Origin: CAYUWG01 sp964448285 | GTDB taxonomy: Bacteria; Bacteroidota; Ignavibacteria; SZUA-365 | DNA length: 29,375 bases | Assembly (NCBI GenBank): GCA_964448285.1 | Contig: CAYUWG010000051.1 | Coordinates: 1 to 29,375, forward strand | Direction: 5' to 3' | Shown: piece after piece, positions 1-8,591 of the stretch | Layout of the letters: each line of letters opens with the position of its first letter | Numbering within the stretch: position 1 is the first letter of the stretch | Made by a program: the position numbers and the translations under genes | The notes under the pieces: generated by a model | Told to the model about the DNA's origin: nothing | Seen by the model: the letters and a program-made list of their open reading frames with translations, nothing else | Database searches by the model: none

Positions 1-1
1 T

Positions 2-2116
2 TCTGCTATTCAGTATATCACACTCGCTGCATTACTCGTTACCGGTTGCGGTAAGAAAGAAACAGAGAAGTACATGTATCCGACGGCGAAGAAAGACAGC
101 ATCATCGAAAACTACCATGGCACCATGGTCGCCGATCCTTACCGGTGGCTTGAAGATCCTGAATCAGAGGAAACGATCGAATGGGTAAACGCTCAAAACG
201 ATTTGACCGCGAAGTATCTTGCGGATTCGCAGAAGGAAAGGATCAAAGAGCGCTTGACGAAACTCTGGAATTATCCGAAGTACGGCGTGCCGAACAAAGA
301 GGGAGGGCGTTATTTCTATTCGAAGAACGACGGTCTTCAAAACCAATCCGTTCTGTACATGCAGGAATCCCTCGATGCCGCGCCGAAGGTTGTCATCGAT
401 CCGAATACCTTGAGTGAAGACGGCACGGTTGCGCTCACGAACCAATCGGTCAGCAAGAATGGCAAGCTCATCGCTTACGGTACATCCGCGAGCGGAAGCG
501 ATTGGCAGGAGATACGCATTCGGGATATCGATACCGGCAAGGACTTCGACGACGTTCTCAAGCGATGCAAGTTTTCGAGTATCGCCTGGCATCCGGACAA
601 CTCGGGGTTCTTTTACAATCGCTTCCCCGATGAGGGAAGCGTTCCCAAAGAAGATGAAACCAATTACAATCGCGTCTATTGGCATAAGGTCGGCACGCCG
701 CAATCGAAGGACGTATTCGTCTATGGGCGGCAGGATGCAAAGGAGTTCGGCTTCTCACCGATCATAACGGAAGATGGAAATTACCTGCTGCTCTACGTCT
801 GGCACGGTACCGACCCGCGGAACGGCGTGTATTTCCGGGAGACAAAGAGCAAGAGTGCGTTCACGCAGTTGATCGAGCCGGGCATTGCGAAGTTCTCACC
901 CATCGGTAACATCGGTTCGGTGTTTTATTTCGAAACCGACAGCGTTGCTCCGCGTGGGCGTATCGTCTCGCTCGATGTAAAGGCACTGCCGCAAGCCTTG
1001 AAAGAAGTCATACCGGAAGCGAAAGATCCGATTTCATTCAGTACGATCGCCAACCGCTCTCTCGTGATCGGTTACATGCAGGACGCCAAACACGTCTTGA
1101 AAATCTATGAATCCTCCGGTGCATTCCTTCGCGATATTCCAACGCCAGTGCCGGGATCGATTTTCGGACTCAGCGGAAAATGGGATGACCCGGAGATGTT
1201 CTTCGGATTCACGTCGTTCCTGTATCCGTCAACGGTTTACCGATACGACCTGAACACGTCAAGCGCGACGGAATTGTATCCTCCTGCGGTCGATTTCGAC
1301 CCGACGAAGTACGAGACGAAGCAAGTCTTCTTCAAGTCGAAAGACGGCACGCGTGTCCCCTTGTTCATCACGCACAAGAAAGGTCTTCGGACGGATGGTT
1401 CGAACCCGACTTTGATGTACGGCTATGGCGGGTTCAACCAGTCCATGACTCCGAGCTTCTCGATTTCCCGAACATTGTGGCTCGAAAGCGGAGGAGTATT
1501 CGTGCTCGTCAATCTCCGTGGTGGGGATGAGTACGGCGAGGAATGGCATCGCGCGGGAATGCTCGAAAAGAAACAGAACGTCTTCGACGACTTTATCGCT
1601 GCCGGCGAATGGCTCATCGAGAATCACTACACGTCGAGCGAGAAGCTTGCAATCATCGGTGGGAGCAACGGCGGTCTTCTCGTTGCTGCCTGCATGATTC
1701 AGAAACCGAATCTCTTCGGTGCTGTCGTTTGCCAGGTTCCGGTCATCGACATGTTGCGTTATCACAAGTTCACGGTCGGTCGCTACTGGATTCCGGAATA
1801 TGGCAATGCAGAGTCAAATCCCGATCACTTCAAATTCCTCTATGCATATTCGCCCTTGCACAATGTCAAACAGGGAGAAAGCTGTCCTCCGACGCTGATT
1901 ACCAGTGCGGACACGGACGATCGTGTCGTTCCTGCCCACGCGAAGAAATTTGCCGCTGCACTGCAAGCTGCAGATTCCGGAAAAAATCCCATTCTTCTTC
2001 GCGTCGAAATGAAGGCCGGACACGGCGGCGGCAAACCGACCACGAAAGTCATCGAAGAGTTGAGCGACATCTATGGATTCCTCTTCAAGGTGTTCGAGAT
2101 GCAGTTGCCCTCTTAG
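2..2116 (+). CDS. Prolyl oligopeptidase family (S9A) serine peptidase, lipoprotein, 5' partial
   Basis: This is a proline-specific serine endopeptidase of family S9A: an N-terminal seven-bladed beta-propeller over a C-terminal alpha/beta hydrolase domain. The nucleophile serine is in GGSNGGLL (Ser codon at 1664), the acid lies in ADTDDRVVP (about 1910-1930), and the histidine is in KAGHGGGKP (codon at 2021). The opening motif YHGTMVADPYRWLEDP is typical of the family. An ATG at 74 could start a 680-residue protein, but the same frame is open back to base 2 and encodes a hydrophobic stretch ending in LLVTGC followed by GKKE. That is a lipoprotein signal peptide with lipobox, so the true start is upstream of the window and the enzyme is probably lipid-anchored in the periplasm or outer membrane. 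Length is otherwise normal for S9A. The EamA gene starts 3-6 bases after its stop, so they may be co-transcribed. Confidence 0.93.
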   Translation, partial: SAIQYITLAALLVTGCGKKETEKYMYPTAKKDSIIENYHGTMVADPYRWLEDPESEETIEWVNAQNDLTAKYLADSQKERIKERLTKLWNYPKYGVPNKEGGRYFYSKNDGLQNQSVLYMQESLDAAPKVVIDPNTLSEDGTVALTNQSVSKNGKLIAYGTSASGSDWQEIRIRDIDTGKDFDDVLKRCKFSSIAWHPDNSGFFYNRFPDEGSVPKEDETNYNRVYWHKVGTPQSKDVFVYGRQDAKEFGFSPIITEDGNYLLLYVWHGTDPRNGVYFRETKSKSAFTQLIEPGIAKFSPIGNIGSVFYFETDSVAPRGRIVSLDVKALPQALKEVIPEAKDPISFSTIANRSLVIGYMQDAKHVLKIYESSGAFLRDIPTPVPGSIFGLSGKWDDPEMFFGFTSFLYPSTVYRYDLNTSSATELYPPAVDFDPTKYETKQVFFKSKDGTRVPLFITHKKGLRTDGSNPTLMYGYGGFNQSMTPSFSISRTLWLESGGVFVLVNLRGGDEYGEEWHRAGMLEKKQNVFDDFIAAGEWLIENHYTSSEKLAIIGGSNGGLLVAACMIQKPNLFGAVVCQVPVIDMLRYHKFTVGRYWIPEYGNAESNPDHFKFLYAYSPLHNVKQGESCPPTLITSADTDDRVVPAHAKKFAAALQAADSGKNPILLRVEMKAGHGGGKPTTKVIEELSDIYGFLFKVFEMQLPS

Positions 2117-2119
2117 AAC

Positions 2120-3019
2120 GTGATGTTTCGAGGCGTCGTTCTGCTCCTTTTACTGGCGTCCATGTGGGCGCCATCGTTTTTGTTCATCAAAATTGCGCTC
2201 CGTGATTTCTCGCCGGTCTCTCTTGCTGCATCGAGACTCACACTCGCAGCGATACTCATGTGGCTCTTCCTTCGTGCAACCGGAAGGCGACTTCCCACGG
2301 ACGTCGCGCTGTGGAAGAAACTTGCGGTTATGGCTCTGCTCTCCAATGCATTTCCGTTTGCGATGTTCAGCATCGGTGAGCAGTATGCAGACAGCGCATC
2401 CGCCGCCATCATCAACGGAACGACACCGATCTTCACAACCATATTCGCGCATCTCTTCATCCGCGAGGAGCGGTTCGACGCACGAACGCTGGCGAGTGTC
2501 GGCATCGGTTTCACGGGCGTACTCGTGATCTTCCTTCCTGAAGTGCTCAAACTCTCAGCGGACAGGACGAATGTGTTGGGCATGTTCGCATTTCTTCTTG
2601 CCTCCCTTTCATACGGTATCGGAGGCGTCTATGCGCGGAAGAACTTGCGCGGGCTTCCTCCGCTTGTCGCGCCGGCGCTGCAATTCATCATCGCGTCGAT
2701 GATTCTTGTCCCCGCTGCATTTCTCATCGAAGATCCATTCGCGTTACGTCCGGGAATACTCCCCACAGGCGCGATCTTCGCGCTTGCCATTCTTGGGACA
2801 GTACTCGCGTACATCCTCTACTATCGAATGCTCGAGCATTACTCAGCGACTTTCATTTCAATGGTGACGTACATTCTTCCGCCCGCAGGAATTTTACTCG
2901 GTGTGCTTTTTCTCAACGAAACACCCGGATGGAATGAATACGCCGGTTGCGCGCTTATCCTTGCAGGCATTATGGCTGCGAACGGCATCAACTGGAAAAG
3001 GCGAGGACAGAAAAACTGA
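2120..3019 (+). CDS. EamA/DMT family transporter (RhaT-like)
   Basis: This is an integral membrane protein of about 299 residues with roughly ten hydrophobic helices arranged as two EamA repeats, the usual architecture of drug/metabolite transporters. Recognisable pieces are WAPSFLFIKIALRDFSP in the first helix region, NGTTPIFTTIFAHLFIREER at the end of the first repeat, and FLNETPGWNEYAGCALILAG at the end of the second. The substrate cannot be told from sequence; family members export amino acids, nucleosides or other small metabolites. The start could be GTG at 2120 or ATG at 2123. Either lies only a few bases after the peptidase stop, which suggests an operon. It converges on the universal stress protein gene with 25 bases between the stops and no clear intrinsic terminator there. 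Confidence 0.9.
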   Translation: MMFRGVVLLLLLASMWAPSFLFIKIALRDFSPVSLAASRLTLAAILMWLFLRATGRRLPTDVALWKKLAVMALLSNAFPFAMFSIGEQYADSASAAIINGTTPIFTTIFAHLFIREERFDARTLASVGIGFTGVLVIFLPEVLKLSADRTNVLGMFAFLLASLSYGIGGVYARKNLRGLPPLVAPALQFIIASMILVPAAFLIEDPFALRPGILPTGAIFALAILGTVLAYILYYRMLEHYSATFISMVTYILPPAGILLGVLFLNETPGWNEYAGCALILAGIMAANGINWKRRGQKN

Positions 3020-3044
3020 ATTGTGTTCGCCGCGCGGCACCGAG

Positions 3045-3509
3045 CTAACTGGTGATGAAGTCTCGTTCCTGTTCTCTTATCGAAAGCACGGGACATGGAG
3101 CTTTTCGGACAACCTTTTCCGCCGTGCTGCCGAAGAGCACATGTTCGATTCCCGTATGTCCATGCGTTGCGATGATGATGAGATCGACGTTTTCTTCGCG
3201 CGCAAGCTGGTTGATTTCGAAAAACGGTTTGCCGCTTCGCACCACACTGCGAGCACGCACGTCGTTGTGAACTTCGGTTTCGATGAGTTTTTCGAGTTGT
3301 GTCGCAGCGCGTTCTCTCAATTCGTTTTCCATCGACGGGATCGCGACTTGTCCGAAGCTGAAATCCGCCGGATAGATCACCGGTTCGACGACGTAGAGGA
3401 GAATGATTTCCGTTTCGAAGTTCCGGGCGAATTCGATCGCATAGCGCAGAGCTTTCTTCGAGTAATCTGAAAAGTCGATGGGTACTAAGATTTTCTTCAT
3501 GCTGATCAT
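3045..3509 (-). CDS. Universal stress protein (UspA family)
   Basis: This is a single-domain 154-residue Usp protein, normally a cytoplasmic dimer that binds ATP or AMP and is induced by stress. It starts with KKILVPIDFSDYSKKAL, where the Asp after VPI contacts the nucleotide in the family. It ends with the nucleotide-binding loop ATHGHTGIEHVLFGSTAEKV, which fits the G-2x-G-9x-G(S/T) pattern with Ala for the first Gly, a common variant, so this is likely an ATP-binding member. The chosen ATG at 3509 has GGAG six bases upstream; another in-frame ATG lies three codons in (MISMKK). A sigma70-like promoter sits just upstream (see the 3535-3563 entry), suggesting a monocistronic gene with a short leader. 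Confidence 0.95.
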   Translation of the reverse strand: MISMKKILVPIDFSDYSKKALRYAIEFARNFETEIILLYVVEPVIYPADFSFGQVAIPSMENELRERAATQLEKLIETEVHNDVRARSVVRSGKPFFEINQLAREENVDLIIIATHGHTGIEHVLFGSTAEKVVRKAPCPVLSIREQERDFITS

Positions 3510-3534
3510 GGCGTTCTCCGCTTTTGTTCACCGA

Positions 3535-3563
3535 AATATCATGAAGTCGAATGCAAGTGTCAA
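3535..3563 (-). promoter_or_regulatory. Putative promoter of the universal stress protein gene
   Basis: Read on the minus strand there is TTGACA (3558-3563), a 17-base spacer, then GATATT (3535-3540), giving an expected transcript start near 3528 and a leader of about 20 bases that contains the ribosome binding site. The -35 is perfect and the -10 matches four of six bases. FCB-group housekeeping promoters often differ from this consensus, so this is tentative. Confidence 0.4.
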
Positions 3564-3590
3564 CGGTTGGCGGTAAATCTTTGCCGCGAG

Positions 3591-4679
3591 CTACGCGATT
3601 CTTTTCCCGGATTCCTGTTCGAAGAAATGCGCTTTCGCAAGATCGAGATAGATATTGACGCGTTCGTTTATCGCAAGGCGCAGGAGCTCGATGTTTCGCA
3701 TCACGACCGTTTGTGAATCGTCGGACAGGTAGTGATACGTTTCGTTACCCAACAACTCAGAGACATCGTGATTCATCGACAACCCGACGGGGATATGACA
3801 AGCTTCAGCGTGAAAGGAGATATGTTCAGGGCGCAGGCCCAAGGTCACAGTCATACCGATGTACGGTTTCAGCGGTGCAAGCTTTTCTTCGGGAAGCGAG
3901 CACGAAATCTCTCTCAGTGAGAGTCCGGTTTCCGTGACGACGGCGTCGAGAAAATTCATCGATGGATTTCCGATGAAGCCGGCAACGAATTGATCCGCCG
4001 GCTCATCATAGAGCTTGAGTGGCGTATCGATTTGATGGATGACGCCGTTGCTCATCACGGCGATTCTATCGCCCATCGTCATCGCTTCAACCTGATCGTG
4101 CGTCACGAAGATCATCGTCGTGTTCAGGCGTTTGTGCAGCTTCTTGATCTCCGTTCGCATCACCGTTCTAAGCTTCGCATCGAGGTTGGAAAGCGGCTCA
4201 TCGAAAAGAAACACCGTGGGTTGGCGAACGATGGCGCGACCGAGGGCAACGCGCTGCTTTTCGCCACCGGAAAGCGCTTTCGGTTTTCGTGAAAGGAGAT
4301 GCTGAATGCCTAAGAGTGACGCTGTTTGCTCGACTCGTGCGCGTATCTCGTCGCGCGGAAGTTTCCGGAGTTTCAGTCCGAAGGCCATGTTGTCGAAGGC
4401 TGTCATGTGCGGGTAGAGGGCGTAGTTCTGAAAGACCATCGCAATGTTGCGATCCTTCGGTTCAACGTCATTCACGATGCGCTTTCCGATGCTGACCGTT
4501 CCGGCCTCAACGTACTCCAATCCCGCGATCACCCTGAGTACCGACGATTTACCACTTCCTGATGGGCCGACGAGCACCATGAACTCGCCGTCATCGATGT
4601 CAAGGTTCAATCCTTTTATCGTAGGAATCGTGTTCCCTTCGTACGTCATCGAAACGTCGCGCAATTGAACTTCAGCCAT
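3591..4679 (-). CDS. ABC transporter ATP-binding protein, sugar (MsmX/UgpC/MalK) type
   Basis: This is the ATPase subunit of a carbohydrate-type ABC importer, 362 residues, which is the normal length. All the nucleotide-binding motifs are intact: Walker A GPSGSGKSS (about residues 38-46), the Q-loop in MVFQNYALYPHMT, signature LSGGEKQRVALGRA, Walker B VFLFDEPLSNLD and the switch histidine in FVTHDQVEAMTMGDR. From about residue 235 there is the C-terminal OB-fold (TOBE/MOBE) regulatory region, with GLRPEHISF as its clearest landmark. No permease or solute-binding protein is encoded anywhere in the window, so it is an orphan ATPase, as is known for MsmX-type subunits that serve several importers. 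Its start overlaps the stop of the small membrane protein upstream by eight bases, so the two are probably translated together. The substrate is unknown. Confidence 0.93.
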   Translation of the reverse strand: MAEVQLRDVSMTYEGNTIPTIKGLNLDIDDGEFMVLVGPSGSGKSSVLRVIAGLEYVEAGTVSIGKRIVNDVEPKDRNIAMVFQNYALYPHMTAFDNMAFGLKLRKLPRDEIRARVEQTASLLGIQHLLSRKPKALSGGEKQRVALGRAIVRQPTVFLFDEPLSNLDAKLRTVMRTEIKKLHKRLNTTMIFVTHDQVEAMTMGDRIAVMSNGVIHQIDTPLKLYDEPADQFVAGFIGNPSMNFLDAVVTETGLSLREISCSLPEEKLAPLKPYIGMTVTLGLRPEHISFHAEACHIPVGLSMNHDVSELLGNETYHYLSDDSQTVVMRNIELLRLAINERVNIYLDLAKAHFFEQESGKRIA

Positions 4680-4896
4680 CGGCGTTCTGGTCTCCGCTCA
4701 TTTTTCTTGTGATGGTACTGAAGAGAAAGAGCTTCATGGAAAAGAAAAAAATGCTGAGGAAGGCATACCCGATCATGATCCCGACGAACAATTCATGATC
4801 GCCCAGGAACCAATAGATCGCGAGACCGCCGAGGAGGAAGAGCACAAATGACGTTGCGTAGATAAATGCTTTGAGAATTTTTGTTGAGAGAGCCAT
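4672..4896 (-). CDS. Small two-helix membrane protein, hypothetical
   Basis: This is a 74-residue protein I do not recognise. It has two clear hydrophobic segments, about residues 11-30 (IYATSFVLFLLGGLAIYWFL) and 37-60 (FVGIMIGYAFLSIFFFSMKLFLF), joined by a short acidic loop. The tail is hydrophilic and acidic-basic. It looks like a real gene because it overlaps the ABC ATPase start by eight bases on the same strand and fills the gap after the oxoglutarate dehydrogenase gene. Shine-Dalgarno support is weak (AGGGA about ten bases upstream of the ATG). It could be an accessory protein of the transporter or unrelated; nothing in the sequence decides this. Confidence 0.72.
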   Translation of the reverse strand: MALSTKILKAFIYATSFVLFLLGGLAIYWFLGDHELFVGIMIGYAFLSIFFFSMKLFLFSTITRKMSGDQNADG

Positions 4897-4967
4897 TTAC
4901 ATTTTTCATCCCTGAGAGTTGAGCGCCGCACAAAAGGAATGGCAGACGTTTCGATCGGTGTTCGACT

Positions 4968-7900
4968 CTATTCAAACGCTTCTCGAATAAGTTTCGCCTG
5001 TTCGAGATTGTGAACCGTTTGACTTCCGGTTGCCGGGCTGCCGCTCGCAACGCGACCGACATATTCGATCGTGATTGAGTCACCGAACGACTTAGGCAGG
5101 CGATGGAACATGTAATTCCACGCCCCCATGTTTTTCGGTTCTTCCTGAACCCAACGAACGGTTCGAATCCCGGCGTAGCGTTCCATCAGCGTCCGGACAT
5201 CCTCTTGCGGAAACGGATAGAGTTGCTCGATGCGCACGATTGCCGCGTTATCGATGTGGTTCGCCTTTCTGTACGCGAATAAGTCGAATGCGATTTTGCC
5301 CGTGCACAGAAGGAGGAGTTCTGCATTCGGTGAGGCGTCATCGTCGTCGAGGACGTAGTGAAATGAATCGCTCGTGAAATTCGACGCACGGCTTTTCACA
5401 GCATCCGCGCGAAGAAGACTTTTCGGAGTCAAGACGATGAGAGGTTTTTTCTCTTCCATCAATGCCTGCCTTCGAAGAACGTGAAAGTATTGCGCCGCAG
5501 TCGTCGGGATGACGACGCGCATGTTGTTCTCCGCGCAGAGAATGAGGAACCGTTCGAGTCTCGCACTGGAGTGTTCCGGTCCCTGGCCTTCGAAACCGTG
5601 TGGGAGAAGAAGCACGATGCCCGCTTGTTGATTCCACTTATCCTCGGCGGCCGCGATGAACTGATCGACGATAATCTGCCCGCCGTTGATGAAGTCACCG
5701 AACTGCGCTTCCCAAACAACCAGCGCATCGCGCCATGCGACGGAATACCCGTATTCAAAACCAAGGACGGCATACTCGCTCAAGAGGCTGTCGAATGCCA
5801 TGAACCGCGCTTGGCCCGAACGTATCGCAGAAAGGGGGATGAACTCCTCTTCGTCGGTGGAATCGACCAGGACGGAGTGCCTCTGGCTGAATGTCCCGCG
5901 ACGCGAATCCTGACCGGATAGCCGTACCGGAATTCCATCGAGCAGGAGCGACCCGAAGGCGAGGGCTTCAGCGGTAGCCCAATCGACGGCGTTTCTTTCG
6001 AGTATGTCTGCACGGCTTTCGAGAAGGCGGCGGAGTTTCGGATGCGGTGTGAAGCTCTTGGGAAACGTCGTCAGAGCGCGCAGCACTTCATCGAGTGTTT
6101 CTTTCGGAACCGAAGTGTCCGGACTTTCTCCAACCGATTCGACTACTTCCCTGAAGATATGATCCTCTGAAGGTGCGGGAGGGTTTGCGCCTTTCGTCTC
6201 CTCGAATGCCTGTTCCATTTTTCGGTGAAAATCGACGAGCGCACTTTCCGCTTCTTCGATCGTGATGTCTCCACGGTTGACGAGCAACTCCGTATAGAGC
6301 TTTCGCACTGAGCGTTTCTCTTTGATGCGCGCATACATGATGGGCTGCGTGTAGCTCGGATCGTCCGCTTCATTGTGACCATGACGTCTGTAGCAAATGA
6401 GATCGACCACGACGTCCTTCTGGAACGTCAGTCGAAAGGCGAGTGCAAGTTTCATCACCTGGACGCAGGCTTCAGGATCATCACCATTGACGTGAAAGAT
6501 GGGGGCCTGAACCATCTTCGCTACGTCGGTAGCATAGACGCTCGATCGTGCATCGGCCGGAGTTGTCGTAAAACCGATGCCGTTGTTCACGACGATGTGA
6601 ATCGTTCCGCCGGTGCGATATCCTTTGAGCATGCTGAAGTTCAGCGTCTCGGCAACGACGCCTTGTCCTGCAAATGCGGCGTCGCCGTGGATGAGCACCG
6701 GTATGACCGACCGCCGTTCGAGATCATTCTTCATGTCCTGCATTGCGCGAGCCATTCCCTCGACAACTGGATTCACCGCTTCGAGATGGCTTGGATTCGA
6801 AGACAAAGTGACCTCCAGCGTTTGGCCGTCCGGTCTGCGAAATTGTCCCGACGCACCGATGTGGTATTTCACATCGCCGGAGCCTTGCATACTGTTGGGA
6901 TCGAGGTCGCCTTCGAATTCACGAAAGATTTTCTGATGGCTCATTCCGAGGATGTTCGAAAGAACGTTCAGTCTTCCCCGATGCGCCATGCCAAGTACAA
7001 CTTGTTCGATGCGTTCATCGAGGGCGTTGCTAAAGAGCGTATCGAGCATAGGGATGAGCGATTCGGCGCCCTCCAAACCGAAGCGCTTGTGTCCGATGTA
7101 CTTCGTGTGCAGGAATTTTTCGAAAGCTTCCGCAGCGTTAAGCATGTCGAGCAGGCGGTGTTTTTCTTCTGTCGTTACCCATGAGCTTCGCTTCTTGCCT
7201 TCGACATGTTGTTGAATCCAGGCTTTCTGATCCGGCTCCTGAATGTGCATGTACTCAATGCCGATCGTCTGGCAATATGCCTCGCGCAGGATGGAGAGTA
7301 TTTCCCGCAGTGTCATTCGCGGTTTGTCACCAAGCCCGCCGGTGAGAAACTCCCGGTCGTTATCCCAGACCGAAAGTCCGTAGCGTCCGGGATCGAGTTC
7401 AGAGTGCGGTTCGATTTCCGTTTTGAGTGGATTGAGGTGTGCCTGCAAGTGTCCGCGCACTCTGTACATGTTGATGAGTTGAAGTACGCGCGCTTCTTTC
7501 TCGATGGAATCGTCCGTTCCGCTTCCGTCATAGAGCGGATTTCTGTCCCGAGTAAGAATGACCGGATCGTAGGGGACATGGAGGCTCGAAAAGATTCGTT
7601 CGTAAAAACCGTCTTCGCCATTGAGCAAGGCATGAACGCGAGCGAGAAACAATCCGCTCTCCGCGCCTTGAATCACACGATGGTCATACGTACTGGTCAT
7701 CATCATCACTTTCGAAATACCGAGGTTCGCGAGCATGCGCAAGTCTGCAGCCTGCCACTCCGCGGGATAATCGATCGCACCGGTTCCGATGATGGCGCTT
7801 TGTCCTTGCATCAATCGAGGCACGGAGTGAACTGTCCCTATGGTGCCGGGATTGGTCAGAGTGATGGTCGTTCCGACGAAATCATCCGGTGAGATTTGAC

Positions 7901-8543
7901 CGGAGTTGATCTTTCGAATGACGTCATTGTACGCGGCGAAAAAGCCGGCGAAGTCCAATTCTTCCGCAGCTTTGATATTCGGCACGAGCAGGCTGCGGCT
8001 GCCATCTTTTTTCTGCACGTCCACAGCTAAGCCGAAGTTGATGTGTTCAGGGATGACTTTGTATGGGACGCCGACTTGTTCGTAGTAAATCGCCTGCATT
8101 GCCGGTGATGACTTGAGTGCCTGCAAAATCGTCCACGCAATGATGTGCGTGAAACTGACTTTCCCTCCGACGATATCGGCGAGGTAGTTGTTGATGATCC
8201 TGCGGTTTTCATCCAAGATCTTCACGGGGATAACGCGGGTTGAAGTAGCGGTCGGGACCTGCAAACTTTCCCGCATGTTTTTCACGATGAGTTCTGCAGG
8301 CCCACGCAGGAGAACCGCGCCTTTCGGTAATTCCGGTGTTTGCGTCGATGGAATCACCGGCGACGGAACCAGTGCAGCTTTTTGATCGACGCCGAGGGGA
8401 ACGCTCATCGGCTTGTAGTCGGCGAAGAACTCCCGCCAGCTTTCGCCAACGGATTGCGGATCGTCCTTATAAAGACGGTACATCTCGTCGATGAGCCAGA
8501 CGTTGGGACCGTATTTCAATTGCGAATGTGGTTTGTCAGGCAT
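4968..8543 (-). CDS. kgd: Multifunctional 2-oxoglutarate dehydrogenase/decarboxylase, fused E2-E1 (Kgd/OdhA type)
   Basis: This is a single 1191-residue polypeptide that joins the succinyltransferase (E2) catalytic domain to the thiamine-diphosphate E1 subunit of the 2-oxoglutarate dehydrogenase complex (TCA cycle, oxoglutarate to succinyl-CoA). Residues 1-45 are the E1 N-terminal docking segment (YGPNVWLIDEMYRLYKDDP). About 85-325 is the E2 catalytic core with the active-site histidine in STYDHRVIQGAESG (near residue 288). From about 345 onward is E1, with MAHRGRLNVL, HGDAAFAGQG and NNGIGFTT contributing to the thiamine diphosphate and metal site. There is no lipoyl domain, as in actinobacterial Kgd/OdhA, so it should depend on a lipoylated E2 and an E3 encoded elsewhere. 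No separate sucB is present nearby. The secreted M64 peptidase gene ends 48 bases upstream of this start. Confidence 0.96.
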   Translation of the reverse strand: MPDKPHSQLKYGPNVWLIDEMYRLYKDDPQSVGESWREFFADYKPMSVPLGVDQKAALVPSPVIPSTQTPELPKGAVLLRGPAELIVKNMRESLQVPTATSTRVIPVKILDENRRIINNYLADIVGGKVSFTHIIAWTILQALKSSPAMQAIYYEQVGVPYKVIPEHINFGLAVDVQKKDGSRSLLVPNIKAAEELDFAGFFAAYNDVIRKINSGQISPDDFVGTTITLTNPGTIGTVHSVPRLMQGQSAIIGTGAIDYPAEWQAADLRMLANLGISKVMMMTSTYDHRVIQGAESGLFLARVHALLNGEDGFYERIFSSLHVPYDPVILTRDRNPLYDGSGTDDSIEKEARVLQLINMYRVRGHLQAHLNPLKTEIEPHSELDPGRYGLSVWDNDREFLTGGLGDKPRMTLREILSILREAYCQTIGIEYMHIQEPDQKAWIQQHVEGKKRSSWVTTEEKHRLLDMLNAAEAFEKFLHTKYIGHKRFGLEGAESLIPMLDTLFSNALDERIEQVVLGMAHRGRLNVLSNILGMSHQKIFREFEGDLDPNSMQGSGDVKYHIGASGQFRRPDGQTLEVTLSSNPSHLEAVNPVVEGMARAMQDMKNDLERRSVIPVLIHGDAAFAGQGVVAETLNFSMLKGYRTGGTIHIVVNNGIGFTTTPADARSSVYATDVAKMVQAPIFHVNGDDPEACVQVMKLALAFRLTFQKDVVVDLICYRRHGHNEADDPSYTQPIMYARIKEKRSVRKLYTELLVNRGDITIEEAESALVDFHRKMEQAFEETKGANPPAPSEDHIFREVVESVGESPDTSVPKETLDEVLRALTTFPKSFTPHPKLRRLLESRADILERNAVDWATAEALAFGSLLLDGIPVRLSGQDSRRGTFSQRHSVLVDSTDEEEFIPLSAIRSGQARFMAFDSLLSEYAVLGFEYGYSVAWRDALVVWEAQFGDFINGGQIIVDQFIAAAEDKWNQQAGIVLLLPHGFEGQGPEHSSARLERFLILCAENNMRVVIPTTAAQYFHVLRRQALMEEKKPLIVLTPKSLLRADAVKSRASNFTSDSFHYVLDDDDASPNAELLLLCTGKIAFDLFAYRKANHIDNAAIVRIEQLYPFPQEDVRTLMERYAGIRTVRWVQEEPKNMGAWNYMFHRLPKSFGDSITIEYVGRVASGSPATGSQTVHNLEQAKLIREAFE

Positions 8544-8591
8544 TGTGATGCGTTTCTTTCAACGCGTAAATCTACGAAACCGTGTGTTTTC

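Noticed and set aside
1259..1765. 168-codon minus-strand ORF inside the prolyl oligopeptidase gene
   Set aside because: Antisense to the catalytic domain, with low-complexity charged composition and no signals for translation.
3029..3038. GCCGCGCGGC palindrome between the convergent EamA and stress protein genes
   Set aside because: It has no loop and no T run, so it is not an intrinsic terminator; a ten-base GC palindrome is weak evidence for an operator.
6375..7184. Long plus-strand ORF (269 codons) inside the oxoglutarate dehydrogenase gene
   Set aside because: It is antisense to conserved E1 motifs and shows no domain of its own; a codon-bias shadow.
8550..8565. 5-bp hairpin (GCGTT/AACGC) just upstream of the oxoglutarate dehydrogenase start
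   Set aside because: The stem is short and such hairpins arise often by chance; no alternate pairing or ligand motif supports a riboswitch.
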